NCBI RefSeq assembly: GCF_000332335.1
Contig: NZ_KB235949.1
Span: 540,667-604,666, forward strand
Direction: 5' to 3'
DNA length: 64,000 nucleotides
DNA from: Kamptonema formosum PCC 10802
Lineage (GTDB): Bacteria; Cyanobacteriota; Cyanobacteriia; Cyanobacteriales; Oscillatoriaceae
Shown here one piece after another: positions 1-7,989 of this stretch (positions are counted from its first letter, which is position 1; every line of letters begins with the position of its first letter). Both the position numbers and the translations under genes were made by a program. The notes beneath the pieces are model-generated. The model did no database searches. It had not been told where the DNA came from and saw only the letters and a list, made by a program, of their open reading frames with translations.

Positions 1-1020
1 TACACCCCGGAAGGCAAACCGATTCGCCACACCATCCCAGCAGCTAACAGAGAAACCTTGCTCAAAGAAGTCGCTGAGTTGAGAGCGGAAATCACAGACA
101 ACCGGCTGCGGAATAGCTCCAGCTATCTCGCACCGGCACAGAAACTCTACCAGTGGCTGATTGCCCCACTGGAAGCCGACTTGCAAGCTGCAGGAATCAA
201 CACCTTGCTGTTTTCGATGGATGCCGGTTTGCGCAGCCTCCCACTCGCCGCCCTGCACGATGGCAAACAGTTTCTCATTGAGAAATACAGCCTCTCGATC
301 ATTCCCAGCATTAGCTTGACCGACACTCGCTACGCTTCCCTGAAAAACGCTCAAGTTCTGGCAATGGGGGCGAGCACCTTTGCCGACCAAAAGCCTTTGC
401 CGGCAGTGCCGTTGGAGCTGGATGCCATCACCCAGCACCTGTGGCGCGGCAGAGTTTTTTTGAACCAAGAATTCACCCCCAACAACCTGAAAGCGCAGCG
501 CCAAAACGCACCCTATCGAATTATTCACCTCGCCACCCACGCAGAATTCAAGTCAGGAGAAGCCAGCAATTCGTACATTTACTTTTGGAATAATAAGTTG
601 CATCTCGACCAACTCCGAGAGCTTCGGTTGAGGGAGCCTCCTGTGGAATTGCTGGTGCTCAGCGCTTGCCGCACTGCCATTGGGGACACTCAGGCGGAAT
701 TGGGCTTTGCCGGCTTAGCTGTGGGGGCGGGCGTCAAATCTGCCCTCGCCAGTCTCTGGTATGTTAGCGATGAGGGGACTTTGGGGCTGATGGCTGAGTT
801 TTACCGGCAGCTGGCGGAAGCGCCGGTGAAAGCCGAAGCCCTCAGACAAGCCCAGCTCGCCCTGCTGCGCGGTCAAGTCCGCATTTCTGGCGCTTTTTTA
901 AAGGGTTCCGGGGAGTTTCCCTCTTTGCCCCTCCCTCCCGAACTCGCAGCACTCGGCGAGCGGACTTTTTCGCACCCTTACTACTGGGCCGGTTTTACTC
1001 TGATTGGCAGCCCCTGGTAA
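1..1020 (+). CDS. CHAT domain protein, C-terminal part (5' end outside window)
   Basis: The frame is open from base 1 (YTPEGKPIRHTIP...), so the gene begins upstream; 339 residues are visible. CHAT domains are caspase-like cysteine peptidase domains. The family dyad is present: the second His of LATHAEF (codon 538-540) and the Cys of LVLSACRTAIGD (codon 667-669). The block AGLAVGAGVKSALASLWYVS and the C-terminal YYWAGFTLIGSPW are also typical CHAT sequence. In cyanobacteria CHAT domains usually follow TPR repeats or a filamentous-haemagglutinin-type secretion domain; which applies here cannot be seen. The gene converges on a TpsB translocator, which fits a secreted or secretion-linked product. 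That link is inference; the domain call is firm. Confidence 0.9.
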   Translation, partial: YTPEGKPIRHTIPAANRETLLKEVAELRAEITDNRLRNSSSYLAPAQKLYQWLIAPLEADLQAAGINTLLFSMDAGLRSLPLAALHDGKQFLIEKYSLSIIPSISLTDTRYASLKNAQVLAMGASTFADQKPLPAVPLELDAITQHLWRGRVFLNQEFTPNNLKAQRQNAPYRIIHLATHAEFKSGEASNSYIYFWNNKLHLDQLRELRLREPPVELLVLSACRTAIGDTQAELGFAGLAVGAGVKSALASLWYVSDEGTLGLMAEFYRQLAEAPVKAEALRQAQLALLRGQVRISGAFLKGSGEFPSLPLPPELAALGERTFSHPYYWAGFTLIGSPW

Positions 1021-1047
1021 ACTGTTTCTTGTTCCCTATAGCTAGGG

Positions 1048-1080
1048 AGAAACCGGGTTTGTTTGAGAAACCCGGTTTCT
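1048..1080. repeat. AGAAACCGGGTTT palindrome between convergent genes
   Basis: Perfect 13-bp arms (1048-1060 and 1068-1080) flank a 7-nt loop. This is a copy of the most common interspersed palindrome in the window. It lies 28 bp after the CHAT stop codon and before the convergent TpsB gene, so it may act as a bidirectional terminator, although no clean T-run follows. Confidence 0.7.
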
Positions 1081-1154
1081 TTGGGTTGCTTGTCAGTAGG
1101 GGCGGGTTTACAGACATCCTTCGCTACCAGCAAATATCTCGGGTGAACCCGCCC

Positions 1155-2996
1155 CTACGGCGAATAATTTACGCTAAAATAGAAGCCGCGATCTTGAGCG
1201 TTGCCGCCTTTATCGTCTAAATCAACAAGCGGAAAAGCGTAATCAACGCGCACGTTCAGCCCCGGGAAAGCTTGCCAGAGCACCCCTAAACCGACACCGG
1301 CTAAAAATTTCTGGTCGGGTAGGGTGTTGGGATTGTCACCGACATTCTTCACCGCACCTAAATCCAGAAAAGGCGCAAATTGCACAATCGGAACGCCGCC
1401 GGCATCTCGCTGAACTGTGTAGCGATTTTCCACGGAGACGCGGAAGCCTATGTCACCGGAGCGGGCATTTTGCCGGTAGCCGCGCAAGGACAAACCGCCG
1501 CCAATTACAAACTGCTGGGAGGATAGCAGGCTGTTGGGGGTGAGCTGCATATCGGCTTGTACGATTAGGAGATTGTCTGTATTCAGGCGCTGCACGCGCT
1601 GCGCTTGACCGGTCCAGCTGATAAATCGGCTGTCGGGGACTGGATCGTCGTTAAGAGTGGCGTCAAACAAGCCGGTGCCAAGGTTGAATTGCGATCGCAG
1701 CACCCAAGCGCCGCTCACATCCCGGCGCACATAGTCCTGCCCAAATTTAATCACGCTGGTGCGGGTTACGCCCTCGCCGTCAGGTCCTTCCCCAAAGCCA
1801 AAAGGCTCTCCGGCGAGAAACGTCTGGCTGCGCTGGTAAGCGAAGCCCACGGACAGGGCAAATTCTTGCTCGGGCGATCGCACCAGGGGCTGCCGGTAGC
1901 TGATTTCATAGAGTTGGGATTCTCCGGTAATGTCAAATTGTTTGAAGGGTTCTTGGATAATTTGGTTGTTGTTGGGGGCGTATCTCAGCTGCACGGTGCC
2001 GTTCATGGCATTCACCGGCACGCGGTAGCTCAAGTCATAAACGTTTGACTCGCCAATCGCGCGGTAATAGGAGACAGACACTTCGTCGCCGATGCCGGTG
2101 AGGTTTCGATAGAGGGCATAACCGCCGACTCGTTCTGAACCGACACTGGGCGGGGAGTAGTTGTCCGCACCGATGCCTGCCACAAGGGATTCCGCTTCTT
2201 TTACGCGCACGGTGAGGACGCTGAAGCCAATTTTATCACCGGCTCGCAAGCTGGCTTCTACTGTTTTAAATAAGGGGTCCACGCGCAGCAGCCGCAGCTG
2301 ATTTTCCAGGGCGATGCTGGAAAGGGGGCTCCCTGATGCCAATCGCAACCGGCTCCGGATGTATTCGGGGTTGAGCCGGCGCGTTCCCTGCACTTCAATG
2401 TCTTGCAAGCTGCCTTCTATGGCGACAATTTTTACCACGCCGTCGGTGAATTGCTGGTCCGGGAGAACGGCTCGCGAGGTGATGTAACCTTTTTCCAGGT
2501 ACAGTTGGGTGATGGCATCGGCAACTTTTCTCAAGTCTTCGAGAGTTGCAGAAGTTCCCTCTACCTGTGCTATAATTGGGTTGAGGTCTTCGGGGGTGAA
2601 AACTGTGGTGCCGATGACTTCGATTTTTGTAATCGGTATTCTCAGTGCCGGCGTTTCTGTCGGGGTTGGTGTTGGTGCCGGTGGGGTTTCTAGGGGGGGT
2701 TGTTCCTGCGCCGGTGCCGGTTGCGGTTCGGGTGCCGGTTGCGGGAAACGCTCCCGGTTGGGATCGGGTTGCGGGTTCACCGGCGGTGCCGGTGGGGTTT
2801 GCGCTATAATATCATACCATTTGTGACTGGGCGCTGGGCAGGGGGCATCGGGCACCGCGCATGGGTTTGGGGTGCTGGTGTCTGCTATTTGCGCTGACAC
2901 CGCCGGTGCGCCGTAATTTGCAGAAATGCCGGTCATCAGAATTGTACCGGGAACGGCCACCCCACACCACAACACTGCCCGCCCTAACGAGTGCAT
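1155..2996 (-). CDS. ShlB/FhaC/HecB-family two-partner secretion translocator (TpsB)
   Basis: 613 aa. TpsB proteins are outer-membrane 16-strand barrels that export a large TpsA partner. Order: a signal peptide (about 1-36, ending in AVSAQ), a Pro-rich periplasmic linker (about 65-115, PEPQPAPAQEQPP-like), a POTRA domain (about 119-195, starting IPITKIEVIGTTVFTPEDL), a second POTRA-like segment to about 270, then the ShlB-type barrel to the C-terminus. The barrel contains the conserved SSQQFVIGGGLSLRGYRQN segment (VRGY-type motif of loop 6). The start is supported by a GGGAGAG ribosome site upstream. Length fits the family. No TpsA gene is complete in the window; the convergent CHAT protein could be, or adjoin, the cargo. 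Confidence 0.92.
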   Translation of the reverse strand: MHSLGRAVLWCGVAVPGTILMTGISANYGAPAVSAQIADTSTPNPCAVPDAPCPAPSHKWYDIIAQTPPAPPVNPQPDPNRERFPQPAPEPQPAPAQEQPPLETPPAPTPTPTETPALRIPITKIEVIGTTVFTPEDLNPIIAQVEGTSATLEDLRKVADAITQLYLEKGYITSRAVLPDQQFTDGVVKIVAIEGSLQDIEVQGTRRLNPEYIRSRLRLASGSPLSSIALENQLRLLRVDPLFKTVEASLRAGDKIGFSVLTVRVKEAESLVAGIGADNYSPPSVGSERVGGYALYRNLTGIGDEVSVSYYRAIGESNVYDLSYRVPVNAMNGTVQLRYAPNNNQIIQEPFKQFDITGESQLYEISYRQPLVRSPEQEFALSVGFAYQRSQTFLAGEPFGFGEGPDGEGVTRTSVIKFGQDYVRRDVSGAWVLRSQFNLGTGLFDATLNDDPVPDSRFISWTGQAQRVQRLNTDNLLIVQADMQLTPNSLLSSQQFVIGGGLSLRGYRQNARSGDIGFRVSVENRYTVQRDAGGVPIVQFAPFLDLGAVKNVGDNPNTLPDQKFLAGVGLGVLWQAFPGLNVRVDYAFPLVDLDDKGGNAQDRGFYFSVNYSP

Positions 2997-3000
2997 GAAT

Positions 3001-3738
3001 TGTTCTCTCCCAAACGTTTGCTGTTTTTAGGTTAGCCTACAACTGCCGGTGACGCGCCCTGCAATTTTGGAAATATAACACAATCTCAATCTCCTGTCAA
3101 GTTTTGGCGTGTTAAGTTTTGCAAAAGACGCGCTAGCGCTGACGCGCCACTTCGCTAACGCCTGCCGCTTCGCTTACGAATTGATGGGGGAAACCCGCAG
3201 GTTGGGGGGAGAGAAGTTAACCAACCTGGTTTATTGTTTAGAGCTAACTTTGGGAAAGAAACCCAGTTTATCGCCCCAGGAACAGAAACCGTTTTTCTGG
3301 TTCTGGGGAAAGGGAAAAGTGAGCTAACTTTGGGGAAGAAACCCGGTTTCTCGCAACCGGCAACCACCAGATCCCGGGTTTCAGATTTTAGGGAGCGGTA
3401 AAACTTAGATAACTTTTGCAAAGAAATCCGGTGTCTTCCCCCCTTGGCAAAGAAACCCGGTTTCTGCCACTCAAAACAGAAACCCACATGTCATTAATGT
3501 CTTAACCAATATGACTGCTGCTATAATAAACCCGCCCCCGCCCCCGCCCGGATGGGAGAGAATAGGGATCGCCCGCACGCAGCGAGTTTTGAGAATTGGA
3601 CTGCTGTTAATTTTTTTTAATCCCGCTTGACTTTGGTGACGAAAAACCTGAGAATATAAAACAGATAAACCCACCGGCTCTCTGAAAGCTGATGGCCAGA
3701 CAAGCCGGGGATTTGACTGGAATCCTCTTTCTCACTAA
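3001..3738. other. Repeat-rich intergenic region
   Basis: No gene recognised. Two copies of a unit starting GAGCTAACTTTGGG lie at 3240 and 3320, each running into a GAAACCC-GGTTT palindrome; more palindrome fragments follow to 3475. At 3497-3524 the end of the TATAGCAG-type element seen at 63817-63978 appears (AACCAATATGACTGCTGCTATA). At 3528-3550 is a run of CCCGCC repeats. Confidence 0.7.
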
Positions 3739-5184
3739 ATGAACCAACCTAACCCAACATCTCCCGCCTAACCGGAGCAGTAATTCTACGGCTCCCGCCA
3801 ATTTCTCGACTGGCTAACCGCAGAGAAAATCAGTCTCGCCCGCACTACCTATCAAACCTCCCGCCTCATCCTTCTCGGCGCAAACCCGCAAGGCAGGTTC
3901 TCCGGATTTGAGCGCCTTTTCGACAGGGCGATGGGACTATATGCCACCCCGGAACGCCTTTACATGAGCGCCAAATACCAGCTGTGGCAATTGGATAATA
4001 TCCTGGAACCAGGGCAGCTGTATAATGGATACGACAAACTCTATGTCCCCCGAATTGGCCACACCACCGGCGACTTGGACATTCACGAGGTTGCCCTCAA
4101 CAGTGCCGGTGAGGTAATCTTTATCAGCACCCTGTTAAACTGTCTGGCAACTTTGAGCGATCGCCACAGTTGCGCCCCCTTGTGGAAACCCAAGTTTATC
4201 TCTCAAATTGTAACAGAAGACCGCTGTCACCTCAACGGTTTGGCAGTGGTTGATGGGCAGCCGCGCTTTGTCACCGCCTGCAGTCGCTCTGATATAATAG
4301 ATGGGTGGCGAACCTGCCGGCGCGATGGCGGTGTGGTGATTGATGTGCCCTCTAATGAAATTGTCTGTGCCGGCTTGTCGATGCCCCACTCCCCCCGATT
4401 CTATCACGGCAAGTTGTGGCTGCACAATTCGGGCACCGGCTTCTTTGGATACGCCGATTTGCTTTCCGGCAAATTTGAGCCGGTCGCCTTTTGCCCTGGC
4501 TACTTGCGGGGGTTGACATTCTGGAAAGATTATGCTATTGTCGGACTCTCCAAACCGAGAAGGGATAAGAGCTTTTCAGAGCTCCCCCTTGACGATGAAT
4601 TAACCGCCAAAAATTACCAACCCTGGTGCGGATTAATGGCGATTGAGCTGAACACCGGCAGTATTGCAGGCTGGCTCCGCTTTGAAGGCATTATTACAGA
4701 ATTGTACGATGTTCAGGCGATCCCCGGAGTCAGCCGCCCGATGGCGTTGGGATTTCAGGATGATGAAATTGAGCGCCGGCTGACATTTGACACCTCTCGC
4801 TTACTGTCGGAGTCAAAGGGTATTCTTCGTTCCCAGGCGGAGCCTGGGAACGCAAATCACGAGGCAGAGCCTCGTGCTTGTGATATAGTAAACGAGGCGG
4901 AGCCTCTAAAGAAGGGTTCCCAGGCGGAGACTGGGAACCAGATAATAGCGGCGGAGACAGGAAACCAAATAATAGCGGCGGAGACTGGGAACCAGCTAAA
5001 AGAAGGGTTCCCAGGCGGAGCCTGGGAACCAGATAATAGCGGCGGAGACTGGGAACCAGATAATAGCGGCGGAGACAGGAAACCAAATAATAAGTTACCG
5101 ATGCTGTTCCCTTTGATAGTTTATCATTTTTTGGAGAGCCGAGCGCGCAACTGGCAATTGCTATCAGTCACGCCACTGCAGTGA
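3739..5184 (+). pseudogene. TIGR03032-family protein, N-terminus interrupted and C-terminus overwritten by repeats
   Basis: From about 3787 to 4790 the frame encodes a recognisable TIGR03032 (DUF4915-like beta-propeller) protein: QFLDWLTAEKISLARTTYQ, then FDRAMGLYATPERLYMSAKYQ, HLNGLAVVDGQPRFVTA, and GLMAIELNTGSIAGWLRFEG. A plausible original ATG is at 3739 (MNQPNPTSPA), but two in-frame TAA codons follow at 3769 and 3781. The next ATG (3931) falls inside the conserved domain, so the usual N-terminus cannot be translated. After about 4800 the frame runs through an array of short palindromic repeats, giving artificial AETGNQ-type protein sequence, and stops at 5184. The gene may once have been joined to the glycosyltransferase that follows. 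The original function is unknown. Confidence 0.75.
4827..5093. repeat. Array of GGCGGAGCC-centred palindromes
   Basis: About eight variants of a palindrome built on TTCCCAGGCGGAGCCTGGGAA, with sister versions CACGAGGCAGAGCCTCGTG and GCGGCGGAGACTGGGAACC, fill this stretch. They sit between the TIGR03032 domain and the glycosyltransferase domain and are read through in frame by the upstream reading frame. Confidence 0.8.
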
Positions 5185-5627
5185 GCCGGCGTATCGAAAA
5201 ACAGCGACAGTCTCTGAATTTCGCGCACTCGCGCTCGCGGGAGGGGCGACTGCGGATTGGATATGTTTCCGCTGACTTCCACAATCACGCCACCAGTCAT
5301 TTAATCCTGGGAATGTTTGCAGCGCACGCCCGAGAAGAGTTTGAGATTTTTACCTACTCTCTGGGGCTAGATGACGACAGCTTTTACAGGAAGCGCATTG
5401 TTAGCGACAGCGAACACTTCCGCAACTTGGCGGAGGAATCTGCAGCGGAGTGCGCCAAGCGCATTCACGCAGATGGGATTGACATTTTGGTGGATTTGAA
5501 GGGGTACACGCGGGATGCTCGCTTTGAGATTTTCGCCTTGCGCCCCGCCCCAATTCAAGTCAGCTATCTGGGATCTCCGGAATGGGGGCTGACTTTATTA
5601 ATTATATCATCTCCGATGCGGCGGTGA
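5181..5627 (+). pseudogene. Family-41 (SPINDLY/OGT-like) glycosyltransferase, N-terminal fragment
   Basis: The fragment matches the start of the Glyco_transf_41 catalytic domain: EGRLRIGYVSADFHNHATSH, then FEIFTYSLG, DGIDILVDLKGYTRDARFEIF and APIQVSYLGSP. Matching sequence (LAIAISHATAVSRRIEKQRQ) extends upstream in the same frame to about 5136, so the GTG at 5181 is not a true start. The TPR repeats that normally precede this domain are absent. At about 5577 the frame breaks within the expected YLGxPGTMGADF motif and the next residues (EWGLTLLIISS) are out of frame. The family transfers sugars, commonly GlcNAc, to proteins; this copy probably does not work. Confidence 0.8.
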
Positions 5628-6364
5628 CACCACCGGCATCTGCGGAGTATTTTACCGAGAAATTGGTGCTTTTGCCGCACAGCTACCAGGTGAATGACAG
5701 CCAGCAGCCGGTGGATACCGAACCCGCGACTCGCACGGAATGGGGATTGCCAGAAAATGAAGTTGTGTTTGCTTGTTTTAACCAAGCTTACAAGATAGAT
5801 CCGCAAATCTTTGATATTTGGATGAGGGTGCTGTTGGAGGTTGAGGGGAGCGCCCTTTGGCTGTATGCTGAGAAGGAGGAGACGAAGACGAATTTCCGGC
5901 GCGAAGCTGCGGCGCGGGGAGTTGCGCCGAACCGGCTTGTTTTGGCCGGCTTTTTGCCAAAACGGAAACATTTGGCTCGGCTGAAGCTGGCTGATTTGGT
6001 GCTGGATACCTATTGTTATAACGCGCACACGACGGCGAGTGACGCTTTGTGGGTGGGGGTGCCGGTGCTGACTTGCCCGGGACAAACTTTTGCCTCTCGC
6101 GTCGGGGCGAGTTTGTTGAGTGCGGTGGGTTTGCCTGAGTTGATTGCCGGGGATTTGCGGGAGTATGAGACAATGGCAGTGCGTTTGGGGAAAAATGCCG
6201 GTGAGTTGCAGCAGTTGAGGGAGAAGCTGGCGGCGAACCGGCTGACTTATCCCCTGTTCGACACGCGCCGCTTTGTGATAAATTTGGAAAAAGCTTACCG
6301 GGCGATGTGGGAGATTTATGCGGCGGGGGGAAAGCCACAGATGATTCTGGTGAGAGAGGAGTGA
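5582..6364 (+). pseudogene. Family-41 glycosyltransferase, C-terminal fragment after frameshift
   Basis: It continues the previous fragment in another frame, beginning exactly at MGADFINYIISDAAVTP, the residues expected right after YLGxPGT. Later family blocks are present: FACFNQAYKIDPQIFDIW, NRLVLAGFLPKRKHLARL, DLVLDTYCYNAHTTASDALW and GVPVLTCPGQTFASRVGASL (UDP-sugar-binding region). The gap between the two pieces is consistent with loss of a few bases (expected CCG GGC ACG ATG; seen CCG GA ATG). Codon use stays normal, so the break is recent or a sequencing error. An internal start at 5582 would give a protein lacking half the catalytic domain. Confidence 0.8.
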
Positions 6365-6392
6365 GCGGAACAGCTTAACTCCTAAAAAACAG

Positions 6393-6437
6393 AGCCGGTT
6401 TCTCCTCCCGAAACCTGCAAGAAACCGGCTTTCTTTT
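6393..6437 (+). terminator. Hairpin with T-rich tail after the glycosyltransferase fragment
   Basis: Inverted repeat AGCCGGTTTCT (6393-6403) / AGAAACCGGCT (6420-6430) followed by TTCTTTT. It belongs to the AAACCGG palindrome family but has a U-tract in the + direction, 29 bp after the stop codon. Confidence 0.5.
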
Positions 6438-6605
6438 GCGTCGGGTATTTCAACGCAGATGGCTTTTTTCCAGGGTTCCCTCACCCCCCCGGTTTCTTAA
6501 GAAGAAACCGGGTTTATTGTCCAGGCAAAAAACGGCTTATCTCGCCCCAAAGACCCGTTTTTGTGATAATTATGATTATTTTAGATGAGTCTCCGCCTGA
6601 TTTAA

Positions 6606-7418
6606 TTAAAGAGTGGAAGCCGAACTGGGGGATTTTTTGATCTCAACAAAGGGAGCTTTAGCCAAATTCCCTAGAGAAACGGAATTCAAAAGTTCTTCCC
6701 ATTTGTTAGCTAAGACTTCATCAGTAGGATTCTGCATTTGCAGCTGAGCCAGAGATGAGAGAGTGTCAAACCACAGAGACTCTCTGGCATAAATAAAAGG
6801 GCGCTTCTTTTCAGGAGCTGCTTCCAGAGCCTGCGCCAGAGTCTCGCTCTTTTCCACCCGTTTAATCCACCCCTGCACTCTCACATCTCCTGAACGGTCA
6901 TCTGGATTGCATATAATTGAGAAGAACCACTGATAGTTTTTCCCCACTTCTAAAGGTTTGCTAGATTTAGCCGGCACGGTGTAGCTGGCAATCCCGGCAC
7001 TTGTCAGGGCTGGCAGTTTCCCGGAATTGTACACCTCCTTGCCATCTTCATCCTGCAAGACAAACTCCATTTCAGGGGCGGGAGTTTCGCTCCCCGCTGT
7101 TTCCGGGACATACCAGTAGAGTGTGGGGTACTCCGATACGGTCAGCCCCATATTTGTGGCCGGAATCAGAGCGATTAGCTTATTTTGAATGTTGGGGCAA
7201 TTGCCCCCGCGCACACCCCCACCTTCTTGCCGCCCCTCACCGGGAAGCCCTCGGTTAGGGGGGTTAAATGCGTTCCAATTTCCAGCGATGCTTTGACTGA
7301 CCCCAGTTTCCTGTGACTGCGCCCGCACCAAAATCGGCAAGCTAGTGGTGGCGGCAAGTCCTAAGGATAGGGCTAACGACAGTGGAAGCAGCTGCAGGCC
7401 ATACTTCATCCTAGCCAT
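6606..7418 (-). CDS. DUF928 domain-containing exported protein
   Basis: 270 aa. A signal peptide (about 1-33, hydrophobic LLPLSLALSLGLAATTSLP, ending LVRAQ) is followed by the DUF928 core: NKLIALIPATNMGLTVSEYP, then TLYWYVPETA, EFVLQDEDGKEVYNSGKLP, and the GKNYQWFFSIICNPDDRSGD block. C-terminally WIKRVEKSETLAQALEAAP is also typical. DUF928 proteins are widespread in filamentous cyanobacteria, often near CHAT/TPR or adhesin genes; their function is unknown. The length matches the family. No operon partner is evident. Confidence 0.85.
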   Translation of the reverse strand: MARMKYGLQLLPLSLALSLGLAATTSLPILVRAQSQETGVSQSIAGNWNAFNPPNRGLPGEGRQEGGGVRGGNCPNIQNKLIALIPATNMGLTVSEYPTLYWYVPETAGSETPAPEMEFVLQDEDGKEVYNSGKLPALTSAGIASYTVPAKSSKPLEVGKNYQWFFSIICNPDDRSGDVRVQGWIKRVEKSETLAQALEAAPEKKRPFIYARESLWFDTLSSLAQLQMQNPTDEVLANKWEELLNSVSLGNLAKAPFVEIKKSPSSASTL

Positions 7419-7989
7419 ACTACAATAACCCTTTGGTAAATCGTGTTATCTTGAAATACGGTTGCGCGTTGAGCCGGTGTTGCCACCCAGCCACGAAGCC
7501 GCTCTATCTCAATACTACAAGGCAGCGAGTGGCGCAGGAGCCAACGGCGCTCAGCAGTCCGCACCCCTGATGCGGGTGCGTTCTGGCCACCCGGCTTTTG
7601 TGCCAGCCTCACACCTACCACTCCCCAACCGCCAGCCCCAACCGGAAGACGGGAGCAAGAAATTTTCTTGTCGGGGGTCAGGGGGGTGAGGGCAAGGAGT
7701 CTGGTTGCACAGCGGGAAAAACCCGCAGATGGAATGTCGGAAGTGGCAGGATCTGCCTCTGTGCCTCGAAGGCAGCCGCCCTGCCCGCAATCGAGCGCCC
7801 CCGGGTGCTGATGGGAGCCGGCTAAATTCGCTACCCTCTCAGGGTAGGAGGAAGTTGTATCCTAATCAGGGGCTCAGCTCGCCCAACGTTAAGGCAGGCG
7901 GACGGGTATTGTCTCTAGACGATGCATTGCCCTGAAACGATCCAAAAAACAGTCCGCGTTAACGGGTTAGTTGGATACTCCAAACTATT
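7419..7989. other. 570-bp intergenic region, no gene recognised
   Basis: No reading frame here resembles a known protein. Two small hairpins are visible: GCGGG-AAAAA-CCCGC (7708-7722) and CTACCCT-CTC-AGGGTAG (7831-7847). It lies between divergent genes, so promoters for both should be inside; none is clear. A structured leader or small RNA is possible but not shown. Confidence 0.4.

Noticed and set aside
5564..6484. 306-codon minus-strand frame opposite the glycosyltransferase fragment
   Set aside because: The + strand carries clear family-41 motifs; the minus frame has His/Arg/Gln-rich shadow composition.
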